Origin: Oscillospiraceae bacterium
GTDB taxonomy: Bacteria > Bacillota > Clostridia > Oscillospirales > Oscillospiraceae
Direction: 5' to 3'
Length of the DNA stretch: 24,146 bases
Assembly: GCA_021205585.1 (NCBI GenBank)
Contig: JAJPXI010000194.1
Location: 1-24,146, forward strand
Below the pieces are notes generated by a model that ran no database searches, was not told the origin of the DNA, and saw only the letters and a list, made by a program, of their open reading frames with translations. The stretch's first letter is position 1. Each line of letters starts with the position of its first letter. Below are positions 14,837-21,904 of this stretch, one piece after another. The translations under genes were made by a program, and so were the position numbers.

Positions 14837-15996
14837 CGAAACTCTACCTGATCCGCCACGCGGAGGCGGAGGGCAACCTGTACCGCCGGCTCCACGGCTG
14901 GTATGACAGCGCGATTACGGAAAACGGCTACCGTCAGATTGCCGCCCTGGAGCAGCGGTTTCAAAATATCCCCGTCCACGCGGTCTACGCAAGCGACCTG
15001 TTCCGCACCAGAGCGACGGCGGCGGCCATCTCCCGCCCCAAGGGGCTGGAAATCAAACCCCGCCAGGCCCTGCGGGAAATCCATGTGGGAGAGTGGGAGG
15101 ACATTCCCTTCGGCCAGGTGGCCCAGCAGTACCCGGAGCAGTTTGAGCTGTTCCTCCACAACCGCCCGGCCTTTGCCGTCCGGGGCAGCGAGAGCTTCCA
15201 GCAGCTGCAGGAGCGGGTCTGCGCCGCCATTCTGCGCGTCGCCCAGGCCAATCCGGGGCGGACGGCGGCGATATTCTCCCACGGGGTGGCCATCCGCAAC
15301 GCCCTGGGACGCTTCCTGGACATCCCTCCGGAGCAGCTGGGGGAGCGGCTTCCCCACGGGGACAACACGGCGGTGTCCCTGCTGGAAATTGAGGACGGCC
15401 GGATCCATGTGGCCTTTTATAACGACAACTCCCACCTGACGCCGGAGCTGTCCACCTTCGCCCGCCAGATGTGGTGGCGTAAACAGGCCAAGATTCAGGA
15501 CGCCAACCTGTGGTTCCGGCCCCTGGACATGGAAACCCAGAGCCAGGTGTATTACGACGCCCGGCAGGAGGCCTGGCTGGACATCCACGGCAGTATGCTC
15601 CACTTCGACGGGGAGGGTTTCCTCCGGGACGCGGGGGAGCAGGCCAGGTACGATAAAAATTCTGTGTTGCAGGTTTTGCAGGGCGGGGAGCCCGCCGGGG
15701 TGCTCCAGCTGAACCTGCGCCGGGAGGCGGAGAAGGGCGTGGGGTATATCCCCTTTCTGTACCTGCTCCCCCCTTTCCGTGGAAAGGGGCTGGGGGTGCA
15801 GCTGCTGGGCCAGGCGGTGTCGGTCTACCGGCCCCTGGGCCGGCAGTATCTGCGCCTGCGCTGCGCCCCGGACAATCGGATTGCCCAGCGGTTTTACCGC
15901 AAGTACGGCTTTTATAAGGTGGGGCAGGATCCCGGCTCCAGGGTGCCTTTGGACATTTTGGAGAAGTACATAGGATTTGAACAAGATGAACACTGA
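14827..15996 (+). CDS. Histidine phosphatase-GNAT acetyltransferase fusion protein
   Basis: The 389-residue protein joins two enzymes. Residues 1-200 are a histidine phosphatase of the phosphoglycerate mutase superfamily: LIRHAEAEGN (phospho-accepting His11), YASDLFRTRATA, EIHVGEWE and SHGVAIRN with the second histidine. Residues about 240-385 are a GNAT acyltransferase with the acetyl-CoA loop PFRGKGLGVQ (316-325), then RLRCAPDNRIAQRFYRKYGFYKVG. Start GTG at 14827 has AGGA about 11 nt upstream; GTG at 14833 is an alternative. Overlap with pyrD shows co-transcription. The substrates are unknown; the fusion suggests one small molecule handled by both domains or one regulatory pair. Confidence 0.85.
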   Translation: MAVTKLYLIRHAEAEGNLYRRLHGWYDSAITENGYRQIAALEQRFQNIPVHAVYASDLFRTRATAAAISRPKGLEIKPRQALREIHVGEWEDIPFGQVAQQYPEQFELFLHNRPAFAVRGSESFQQLQERVCAAILRVAQANPGRTAAIFSHGVAIRNALGRFLDIPPEQLGERLPHGDNTAVSLLEIEDGRIHVAFYNDNSHLTPELSTFARQMWWRKQAKIQDANLWFRPLDMETQSQVYYDARQEAWLDIHGSMLHFDGEGFLRDAGEQARYDKNSVLQVLQGGEPAGVLQLNLRREAEKGVGYIPFLYLLPPFRGKGLGVQLLGQAVSVYRPLGRQYLRLRCAPDNRIAQRFYRKYGFYKVGQDPGSRVPLDILEKYIGFEQDEH

Positions 15997-17929
15997 ATTT
16001 TTGCCGGTCAGCGCGGAGGATATGCGCCGGCGGGGGTGGTACTGGTACGACTTTCTGGTGGTCACCGGGGACGCTTACGTGGATCACCCCTCCTTCGGCA
16101 CGGCCATCATCAGCCGCCTGCTGGAGTCCCAGGGCTACCGGGTGGCAGTGCTGGCCCAGCCGGACTGGCACAGCGCCGCCGCCTTCGCCGCCATGGGCCG
16201 CCCCCGGTACGGGATTATGCTGTCCAGCGGCAACCTGGACTCCATGGTGGCCCACTACACGGTGGCCAAACGCCGCCGCCAGAGCGACGCCTACTCCCCG
16301 GGAAACCGGCCCGGCCTGCGCCCGGATCGGGCGGTCATCGTCTATTCCAACCTGGCCCGGCAGGCCTTTGGGAATATCCCCATCATCATCGGCGGGCTGG
16401 AGGCCTCCCTGCGCCGATTCGCCCACTATGACTACTGGGAGGACAAGGTGCGCCGCAGCATATTGGTGGACAGCGGCGCGGATCTGCTCTCCTACGGCAT
16501 GGGAGAGGCTTCCATGACAGAAATCGCCGCCCGCCTGGCCTCCGGCACCCCGGTGGGGGAGATTACCGACGTGCGGGGCACCGCCTACCTGGCCGCCAAC
16601 GCCGCCGGGTGCGCCTACCCCAGGGTGGAATGCTCCGGCTTTGAGCAGGTGTCCGCCGACAAACGCGCCTACGCCCAGGCCAATATGCTCCAGTACCTGG
16701 AACACGACCCCGTCCGGGGCCGGGCAGTGCTCCAACGCCACGGGAATCGGCTGCTCGTGGTCAACCCCCCGGCCATGCCCCTGACCACGGCGGAGCTGGA
16801 CGCCGTGGCGGAGCTGCCCTACGTCCGGGAGCCCCACCCCATGTATCAGAGCATGGGCGGCGTGAGCGCCATCGAGGAGGTGCGCTTTTCCATCATCCAC
16901 AACCGGGGCTGCTTCGGCGCGTGCAATTTCTGCTCCCTGGCCTTCCACCAGGGCAGAATCGTCTCCGCCCGCAGCCACGAGAGCGTTCTGCGGGAGGCCG
17001 AGGCGCTGACCCATCACCCCGGCTTCAAGGGCTATATCCATGACGTAGGCGGCCCCACGGCCAACTTCCGCCGCCCCGCCTGCCAGAAGCAGCTGAAGGC
17101 CGGCCTGTGCCAAAACCGGGCCTGCCTGGCCCCGGAGCCCTGCCCCAACCTGGACGCGGATCAGCGGGACTACCTGGCCCTGCTGCGCAAGGTGCGGGCT
17201 CTGCCGGGGGTGAAAAAGGTGTTCATCCGCTCCGGCATCCGCTACGACTATCTGCTCCAAGACCCCAGTGGGGAGTTTTTCGCGGAGCTGGTGCAGCACC
17301 ACGTCTCCGGCCAGCTGAAGGTGGCCCCGGAGCACTGCGTCAACAGCGTGCTGGACTACATGGGCAAGCCCCACATCGAGGTCTACCAGCGGTTCCAGGA
17401 GAAGTACAGGCGGCTGAATCAGAAGTACGGAAAGGAGCAGTACCTGGTGCCCTACCTGATTTCCTCCCACCCCGGCTGCACCCTCCGGGATGCGGTGGCG
17501 CTGGCCCAGTGGCTGAACAGAACGGGCCGCCAGCCGGAGCAGGTGCAGGACTTTTACCCCACGCCGGGCACCCTGTCCACCTGTATGTACTACACCGGCC
17601 TCGACCCCCGCACCATGCAGCCGGTCTACGTCCCCAGGGACGCCCACGAAAAGGCCATGCAGCGGGCCCTGATGCAGTGGAAACGCCCGGAAAAGCGCCG
17701 CCTGGTACTGGAGGCTCTGCGCCGGACGGGCCGGGAGGATTTAATCGGCTACGGGAAGAACTGCCTGATCCGCCCGGAACGCGGCCAGGGGGAAAAACCC
17801 AAAGGGACGGCCAGGCCCGCGCCCGCCCAGACCGGGGCGCAAAAAAAGCCGCCCCCCAAAAAGAAGGCCGGCTGGGCCAGGGCCAAGCCGAAGGCCAGCG
17901 GCTCCAAACGCCGGGGACGGCGGCGGTAA
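15986..17929 (+). CDS. ygiQ: YgiQ-family radical SAM protein
   Basis: The 647-residue protein belongs to the YgiQ (UPF0313) radical SAM family, of unknown reaction. The N-terminal region has WYWYDFLVVTGDAYVDHPSFG and GGLEASLRRFAHYDYWEDKVR, characteristic of the family. The SAM-binding iron-sulfur cluster is ligated by Cys309-x3-Cys313-x2-Cys316 in NRGCFGACNFCSLAFHQGR. IRSGIRYDYLL, KVAPEHC and FYPTPGTLSTCMYYTG follow. The tail after about residue 590 is rich in Lys, Arg, Pro and Ala and likely disordered or RNA-binding. The ATG at 15986 overlaps the previous gene and has AGGA 10 nt upstream. It is the last gene of the pyr operon. Confidence 0.92.
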   Translation: MNTEFLPVSAEDMRRRGWYWYDFLVVTGDAYVDHPSFGTAIISRLLESQGYRVAVLAQPDWHSAAAFAAMGRPRYGIMLSSGNLDSMVAHYTVAKRRRQSDAYSPGNRPGLRPDRAVIVYSNLARQAFGNIPIIIGGLEASLRRFAHYDYWEDKVRRSILVDSGADLLSYGMGEASMTEIAARLASGTPVGEITDVRGTAYLAANAAGCAYPRVECSGFEQVSADKRAYAQANMLQYLEHDPVRGRAVLQRHGNRLLVVNPPAMPLTTAELDAVAELPYVREPHPMYQSMGGVSAIEEVRFSIIHNRGCFGACNFCSLAFHQGRIVSARSHESVLREAEALTHHPGFKGYIHDVGGPTANFRRPACQKQLKAGLCQNRACLAPEPCPNLDADQRDYLALLRKVRALPGVKKVFIRSGIRYDYLLQDPSGEFFAELVQHHVSGQLKVAPEHCVNSVLDYMGKPHIEVYQRFQEKYRRLNQKYGKEQYLVPYLISSHPGCTLRDAVALAQWLNRTGRQPEQVQDFYPTPGTLSTCMYYTGLDPRTMQPVYVPRDAHEKAMQRALMQWKRPEKRRLVLEALRRTGREDLIGYGKNCLIRPERGQGEKPKGTARPAPAQTGAQKKPPPKKKAGWARAKPKASGSKRRGRRR

Positions 17930-17954
17930 AAAATTTTACCGCCGCCGCTTTTTT
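17918..17954 (+). terminator. Intrinsic terminator of the pyr-ygiQ operon
   Basis: A 14-bp stem (CGGCGGCGGTAAAA with TTTTACCGCCGCCG, loop AA) is followed by C and six T. The left arm includes the final arginine codons and the stop codon of ygiQ. Confidence 0.92.
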
Positions 17955-18070
17955 CGCGGCCGTCCCCCGCCATCCCCAGCGCGCCGCCCAGCACGGCCGA
18001 GCCCACGAGGCGCATCAGCCGGACGCCCTGCTCCTCCCCGTTCACACGCATAAAAAGCCCTCCCCACATG

Positions 18071-18083
18071 GTTTGGCGCTTAC
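18071..18083 (-). repeat. IS66-like terminal sequence, third copy
   Basis: On the minus strand this reads GTAAGCGCCAAAC, differing by one base from the GTAAGCGTCAAAC copies at 18101-18113 and 18307-18319. All three point the same way, unlike the two ends of an intact element. The flanking 17955-18070 holds no gene I can support. Confidence 0.5.
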
Positions 18084-18109
18084 ACTCTTTACGCCCTCAC
18101 GTTTGACGC

Positions 18110-18214
18110 TTACGCGGCACCATCCCTCACCGATGTTCCGCTGCTGCGGCATTCCTGTATCGCGGCTGCCCACTCCTGTAACCTTGCCAGGTGCTTTAAT
18201 TGGTTCGATGTCAT
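18110..18214 (-). pseudogene. IS66 accessory protein TnpA, 5' fragment
   Basis: AAGGAG precedes an ATG at 18214 that opens a 34-codon frame. It contains LQEWAAAIQECRSSGTSVRD, the standard start of IS66 TnpA proteins (a helix-turn-helix protein of about 100 residues). The usual WC after SVRD is present in another frame, as though one T had been lost. The frame then runs into the direct copy of the IS end and stops. Confidence 0.65.
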
Positions 18215-18235
18215 TGTTGTCGTCACTCCTTGAAA

Positions 18236-18279
18236 AATGGTAGTAACGGAATGTTGCATCACGTTCCGTTACTACCATT
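18236..18279 (-). other. 16-bp stem-loop in the IS66 leader
   Basis: AATGGTAGTAACGGAA pairs perfectly with its complement across a 12-nt loop. On the minus strand it lies between the IS end and the TnpA ribosome site, where a hairpin could block transcription entering from outside the element. No T tract is beside it. Confidence 0.6.
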
Positions 18280-18370
18280 ATCTCATGGGTGTTCATCCGC
18301 GTCCTGGTTTGACGCTTACCAACAAATCTTTCTTGCACAAAGGATGAAATTTCTGTTGAATTTTGGCGTT

Positions 18371-18409
18371 AAAAAATCCGGCGGGCCGCCATGATGGACA
18401 GCCCGCCGG
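18371..18409 (-). terminator. Minus-strand intrinsic terminator, now orphaned
   Basis: CCGGCGGGC and GCCCGCCGG form a 9-bp GC stem with a 14-nt loop. On the minus strand it is followed by A and six T. It faces transcripts coming from higher coordinates, presumably the esterase-like gene whose tail is at 18618-18836, with the MITE-like element lying between. Confidence 0.8.
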
Positions 18410-18576
18410 TTAAGGAAGGACTGATTAAATTGGCAAGAGCGGATGGCGAGAAATTTTGCGACAAAAGAAGGCGCAAAAGTGCAGGAATACTGGATGTATT
18501 TCAAACTTTTGCAACGCACTTTTGGCGGAAAAGTTCCGCCAGCCGCCGCAGACGCATTTAATCAGTGCTTCCTTAA
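18410..18576. mobile_element. MITE-like element, 167 bp
   Basis: The ends (18410-18430 and 18556-18576) are inverted repeats matching at 20 of 21 positions, each with TTAAGGAAG at the outside. The interior codes for nothing convincing but holds a perfect 8-bp hairpin, TGGCGGAA-AAG-TTCCGCCA (18523-18541). The size, ends and lack of a gene fit a non-autonomous transposable element. TTAA at both outer edges could be part of the ends or a target duplication. Confidence 0.65.
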
Positions 18577-18617
18577 GTCTGTCTCATGTCTTAAATTCAG
18601 TGTTCCACCCAGAGGAA

Positions 18618-18836
18618 CTACTTTGACTTTTCAAACAGCCATTCCCGCACCGTGTCCAAATCGTATGCCACGCGCCAGGTGTTCATATGCTCTGTGGCGT
18701 CAGAGGAAGTAACGTCATTCCGCATGACGGTTCCGGCATCAAAAATCGTCCAGTTGATAGTCGTCCCGGCAGAAGCCTGTTCCGCTGCAAGCTGCTCCTG
18801 TTCCTCGTCTGAAAGTGCGGCAGACCACTGTTCTGG
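18618..18836 (-). pseudogene. C-terminal fragment of an esterase/peptidase-like alpha/beta hydrolase
   Basis: An open frame of 72 codons, without a start and cut off by a TGA at 18837-18839, reads WSAALSDEEQEQLAAEQ and continues to ATEHMNTWRVAYDLDTVREW. The latter resembles the end of secreted serine esterases and predicted peptidases, with the histidine of EHMNTW in the catalytic-His position followed by the last helix. The upstream nine-tenths of the gene, including the serine, is gone. A terminator for it seems to survive at 18371-18409. Family assignment is from pattern memory and moderate. Confidence 0.5.
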
Positions 18837-18912
18837 TCAAGCTTTTTTTAACATTTATGGCTAAAAATTCATTGGATGGTTGCTTGGATTTTATCGAAGC
18901 TGTCGGCTGGCG

Positions 18913-20952
18913 TCAAGCGGCACTTCCTGCACCTCGTGCCTCCCTGTCACTGACCAGGCGATAATACGCATTGGAAGTCATACGATACACCACTCCATAA
19001 ACCACCGCAAAAACTGCAAAACAGCCACAGGTGGTTCCCGCAAAGAGCAGGATGTTGTCCAGACCGCACATCAATAGCAGCTGCCGGACGATGAAACAGG
19101 CAAAGACCAGATGCAGCCCCGCCATGCCCACCGGCAGGAGAAAGACGGTGAGCATTTGAGCGTTGACGCTCCGCCGGATGTCCTGCCGGGTCATGCCCAC
19201 CTTCTGCATGATCTCAAACCGGGCAGCGTCCTCGTAACCTTCGGAAATCTGCTTGTAGTAGATGATGAGCACCGTGGCCAAAGTGAACACCACGCTGAAG
19301 AACACCGCCAGGAAGAAGATACCGCCGAACAAGCCATAATAGTCGTTCCTACTGTCGGCAAAGGAATCGAAGCTGCTATAATAGCCCACATCTCCCATAA
19401 TGCTTGCCACTGTCTCCATATAATCAGATTGCTTTTCTCGGTAAATAGCGTCCTGCTTTTCCAGGCTTTCCGCTGCATCAAAGGAATATTGCCATGTATA
19501 ATATACAATCGTCTGGGTGTCTCCTGCTTCTGCTATATCCAGCAAAGGCAAGAATATATCCAAATTCTCTGCAACAATTACGACTTTATTGTAGATTGAT
19601 ACGAGAGAGCCTGGGCTTACCGTCAGATAGGGTACTGTTTCTTTCACTGTAAAAGTGCCAACTGATTCAACGGTGAGATTTGCCATTGCAGAAGTTTCGT
19701 TGTTGAACGCAATCAGAACCTCTCCATCCAAAAGGGTGGCAGTGCTACCGCTGAGCCGATTATACTCCGCAAGATCAAGGATGTATACATCCCAGTATCC
19801 GCTGAGAGAGCGATTTTCTTCGTAAATATTGGAAAACTGCAAGGAATCGTCCTCTAAAATACCCATTGCATAGAGATAAGTACGAGTGTTCTCGTTCTCG
19901 ACGGACAGACCCTCCGAGGCAAAGTTCCTCAGGGTCTGCTCCTGTTCTTCCGTCAGTTGGCTATAGCTCCCTATCTCCAGACTAAAATCGGTGGGATAGC
20001 GCTGGCGAAACACATCGTTTATGCCCACAATTAAGCTGATTCCCGCTGACATGATCACCAGCACTGAGGTTGCCAGCAGACAGATGGAGGCCAGCCCCGC
20101 ACCATTTCGCTTCATGCGGTATGTCATTGAGGAAACGGAAATAAAATGGTTTGGTTTGTAATAATAGCGCTTATTTTTCTGGAGCAGACGGCACAGCGCC
20201 ACACTGCCAGCAATAAATATCAGGTAGGTACCCACCACTACCAGCGCCACTGCCAAGAAAAAAACGTAAAACACCGTCATGGGATTTTCGGTGGTAACGG
20301 CGAGATAATACCCTGCGCCCAGAATCGCTACCCCCGCCAGACCCAGCAGCCAATTGGCTCTGGGCGGCTTTTCTCCTGCGTTTTCGCTGCGGAGCAGTTC
20401 GATGGGATTGGTCAGCCGCACCCGCAACAGGGCAAAGACGAACAGCAGCAGGAAGATAGCGCCAAAAATCAGGACGGTTTTGGGTATCACACTCCACACA
20501 ATGTTGATGGTGTACGTAACATCTCCTTGCATAATGCGCACCAACGCCAGTTCTGCCAGCTTGTATAACGCCACACCGGGAAGGATTCCTCCCATCAGGC
20601 CGATGGCTGCAGTGAACAGTGTCTCCCAAATCAAAATACGGGCAATGTTGCCCTTACTCATGCCAAGGACATTGTAAAGACCAAACTCCCGCTGCCGCCT
20701 GCGCATAAGAAAAGAATTGGTGTAAAACAGGAAAATGGCGGCAAAGATGGCAACCATGTTTTTCCCCAAATCCAGCAGAATTTGTGTGGTGGATGCCCCG
20801 TTAATTTCTGCCACGATAGGAGACTCTGCCAGTGAAGCCATGATAAAGTACAAAAACACCATCCCGACGCAGGTCAGGAGATATGGGTAATAAAGCTGTC
20901 GATTTTTACGGATGCCAGTCAGGGCAAGCTTGGGATATATGCCGAATTTCAT
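18913..20952 (-). CDS. Bce-type ABC transporter permease (FtsX family)
   Basis: This 679-residue membrane protein is the permease of a peptide-antibiotic sensing and detoxification transporter (BceB/VraG type). About ten membrane segments are visible. The N-terminal FtsX block includes NSFLMRRRQREFGLYNVLGMSKGNI (from about residue 79). A large extracellular domain (about 310-550) sits between the seventh and eighth segments, where these permeases bind the peptide-lipid target. The C-terminal FtsX block contains RFEIMQKVGMTRQDIRRSV. GGGAGGA precedes the ATG, which overlaps the ATPase stop as ATGA. The last residues, REARGAGSAA, are encoded by a copy of the repeat also found upstream of the ATPase, so the native C-terminus may have been altered. 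Confidence 0.88.
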   Translation of the reverse strand: MKFGIYPKLALTGIRKNRQLYYPYLLTCVGMVFLYFIMASLAESPIVAEINGASTTQILLDLGKNMVAIFAAIFLFYTNSFLMRRRQREFGLYNVLGMSKGNIARILIWETLFTAAIGLMGGILPGVALYKLAELALVRIMQGDVTYTINIVWSVIPKTVLIFGAIFLLLFVFALLRVRLTNPIELLRSENAGEKPPRANWLLGLAGVAILGAGYYLAVTTENPMTVFYVFFLAVALVVVGTYLIFIAGSVALCRLLQKNKRYYYKPNHFISVSSMTYRMKRNGAGLASICLLATSVLVIMSAGISLIVGINDVFRQRYPTDFSLEIGSYSQLTEEQEQTLRNFASEGLSVENENTRTYLYAMGILEDDSLQFSNIYEENRSLSGYWDVYILDLAEYNRLSGSTATLLDGEVLIAFNNETSAMANLTVESVGTFTVKETVPYLTVSPGSLVSIYNKVVIVAENLDIFLPLLDIAEAGDTQTIVYYTWQYSFDAAESLEKQDAIYREKQSDYMETVASIMGDVGYYSSFDSFADSRNDYYGLFGGIFFLAVFFSVVFTLATVLIIYYKQISEGYEDAARFEIMQKVGMTRQDIRRSVNAQMLTVFLLPVGMAGLHLVFACFIVRQLLLMCGLDNILLFAGTTCGCFAVFAVVYGVVYRMTSNAYYRLVSDREARGAGSAA
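18914..18947. repeat. Repeat flanking the bce transporter pair, copy 1
   Basis: The segment holds CAAGCGGCACTTCC (18914-18927) and GCCTCCCTGT (18938-18947), matched in the same order and orientation at 21754-21807. It covers the last codons of the permease gene. Confidence 0.5.
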
Positions 20953-21713
20953 CTCTGCATTCCTCCCCTCGCCAGCATAGTCAAGGTGTCGGAAATCTTT
21001 TGATACAACTCCTCGCTGCTCTGTTCTCCCCGGTAGAGCTGATGGAACACCACTCCGTCCTTAATGAACAACACCCGGTTGGCATGGCTGGCCGCTTTGA
21101 CGGAATGTGTCACCATAAGAATGGTCTGCCCCTGGCCGTTAATGCTGGAAAAAAGATGTAAAAGCTCATCTGTCGACCGACTGTCCAGTGCCCCTGTCGG
21201 TTCGTCTGCCAGAAGAATGCGAGGCCTGGTAATCAATGCCCGTGCCACTGCTGCCCGTTGCTTCTGACCGCCAGAGACTTCGTAGGGATATTTTTTCAGC
21301 AAATCTGCAATGCCCAACAATGCAGCGATGGGTTTCAGACGTTCCGTCATCTCACCGTAGGACTTCCCGGCCAGCACCAGGGGAAGAAAGACGTTGTCCT
21401 CCAGGTTGAACGTATCCAACAGGTTAAACTCCTGAAAAACAAACCCAAGATTGTCCCGGCGGAACTCCGCCATGGCGGACTCCTTCACCTTGCTCAGATC
21501 CTTACCGTCAAGCAGTACGCTTCCATCAGTTGGTCTATCCAGTGCGGCCAAGATGTTCAGAAGAGTGGTTTTGCCAGAGCCGCTTTCGCCCATAATGGCG
21601 ACATATTCCCCATCTTCCACTGAGAAGCTGACATTTTTCAACGCTTCCACGCTATGACCGCCCAGCCGTGTGGTGTATACCTTTTTGACATTTGTAACCT
21701 GTAATAATGGCAT
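20949..21713 (-). CDS. Bce-type ABC transporter ATPase
   Basis: This 254-residue ATPase powers the adjacent permease. Walker A is GESGSGKT (42-49); then come the Q-loop VFQEFNLLDTFN, signature VSGGQKQR, Walker B RILLADEPTGALD and H-loop VTHS. These features and the length fit MacB/BceA-type ATPases. The ATG at 21713 (MPLLQVTNVKKVY) is preferred to the ATG at 21734 because the AAAGGAGG ribosome site lies between the two, 9 nt before 21713. It overlaps the permease start by 4 nt. Confidence 0.92.
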   Translation of the reverse strand: MPLLQVTNVKKVYTTRLGGHSVEALKNVSFSVEDGEYVAIMGESGSGKTTLLNILAALDRPTDGSVLLDGKDLSKVKESAMAEFRRDNLGFVFQEFNLLDTFNLEDNVFLPLVLAGKSYGEMTERLKPIAALLGIADLLKKYPYEVSGGQKQRAAVARALITRPRILLADEPTGALDSRSTDELLHLFSSINGQGQTILMVTHSVKAASHANRVLFIKDGVVFHQLYRGEQSSEELYQKISDTLTMLARGGMQR

Positions 21714-21753
21714 TTGTTGTTCCTCCTTTTCCATCGAGCGACACTTCTGACCT

Positions 21754-21807
21754 CAAGAGGCACTTCCGAAGCTGCACTTCTCCCTGCGGCATTTCATGCC
21801 TCCCTGT
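21754..21807. repeat. Repeat flanking the bce transporter pair, copy 2
   Basis: CAAGAGGCACTTCC (21754-21767) and GCCTCCCTGT (21798-21807) match 18914-18947, with about 20 more bases between them. Neighbouring GCACTTC-like units (near 21741 and 21774) suggest internal duplication. It lies in the leader of the ATPase gene. Confidence 0.5.
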
Positions 21808-21817
21808 GATGCCTTTG

Positions 21818-21823
21818 AGTATA
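21818..21823 (-). promoter_or_regulatory. -10 box of the bceAB-type promoter
   Basis: On the minus strand TATACT occurs about 105 nt before the ATPase start. No good -35 is found at 16-18 nt, which fits a promoter that depends on an activator bound upstream. Confidence 0.45.
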
Positions 21824-21867
21824 GCAAAAGAGGAGATGCCAAACCATCGATTTTCCTTACATTACTC

Positions 21868-21881
21868 TTACGCTTTTGTAA
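21868..21881. promoter_or_regulatory. Candidate BceR-type operator upstream of the transporter
   Basis: TTACG-CTTT-TGTAA matches the published Bce-type regulator consensus TNACA-N4-TGTAA with one mismatch and is itself a near palindrome (CTTAC-N6-GTAAG, 21867-21882). It lies about 45 nt upstream of the -10 box on the minus strand, a suitable place for activation by the neighbouring response regulator. Confidence 0.6.
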
Positions 21882-21904
21882 GATTTAGATGCGATTTTGA
21901 CTTC

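Larger units (their letters stand above)
18101..18319 (-). mobile_element. Decayed IS66-type insertion sequence end
   Basis: Read on the minus strand the segment starts with GTAAGCGTCAAAC at 18319, a typical IS66-family terminal sequence. A leader with a long hairpin and then the beginning of a TnpA-type gene follow. The element is cut after about 200 bp by another direct copy of the same 13-bp end (18101-18113). TnpB, TnpC and the true opposite end are absent, so it cannot move by itself. Confidence 0.65.

Noticed and set aside
14017..16065. Minus-strand open frame of 682 codons opposite pyrD and the phosphatase-GNAT gene
   Set aside because: Antisense to well-supported enzymes, no ribosome site or recognisable domain, and biased composition.
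15053..17647. Very long minus-strand open frame (864 codons) opposite the phosphatase and ygiQ genes
   Set aside because: It is a shadow of GC-rich genes on the plus strand: low-complexity Gly/Val/His/Pro composition, no motif, and the plus-strand proteins are certain.
17749..18069. Minus-strand frame starting MRVNGEEQGVRLMRLVG, with a good GGGAGGG ribosome site
   Set aside because: The start is plausible, but the frame runs through the pyr terminator and antisense to ygiQ, where the sequence is low complexity. It may be the cut N-terminus of a lost gene; I cannot support a gene call.
18042..18338. Minus-strand frame of 98 codons across the IS66 remnant
   Set aside because: It reads through the IS end, the leader hairpin and tnpA in the wrong frame; the correct tnpA frame is recognisable.
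18841..18912. Terminator for the bce transporter operon
   Set aside because: I found no convincing hairpin with a T tract in the 70 nt after the permease stop.
21741..21807. CRISPR-like tandem units near the ATPase leader
   Set aside because: The GCACTTC-like units are irregular in spacing and sequence, with no constant repeat or spacer structure.
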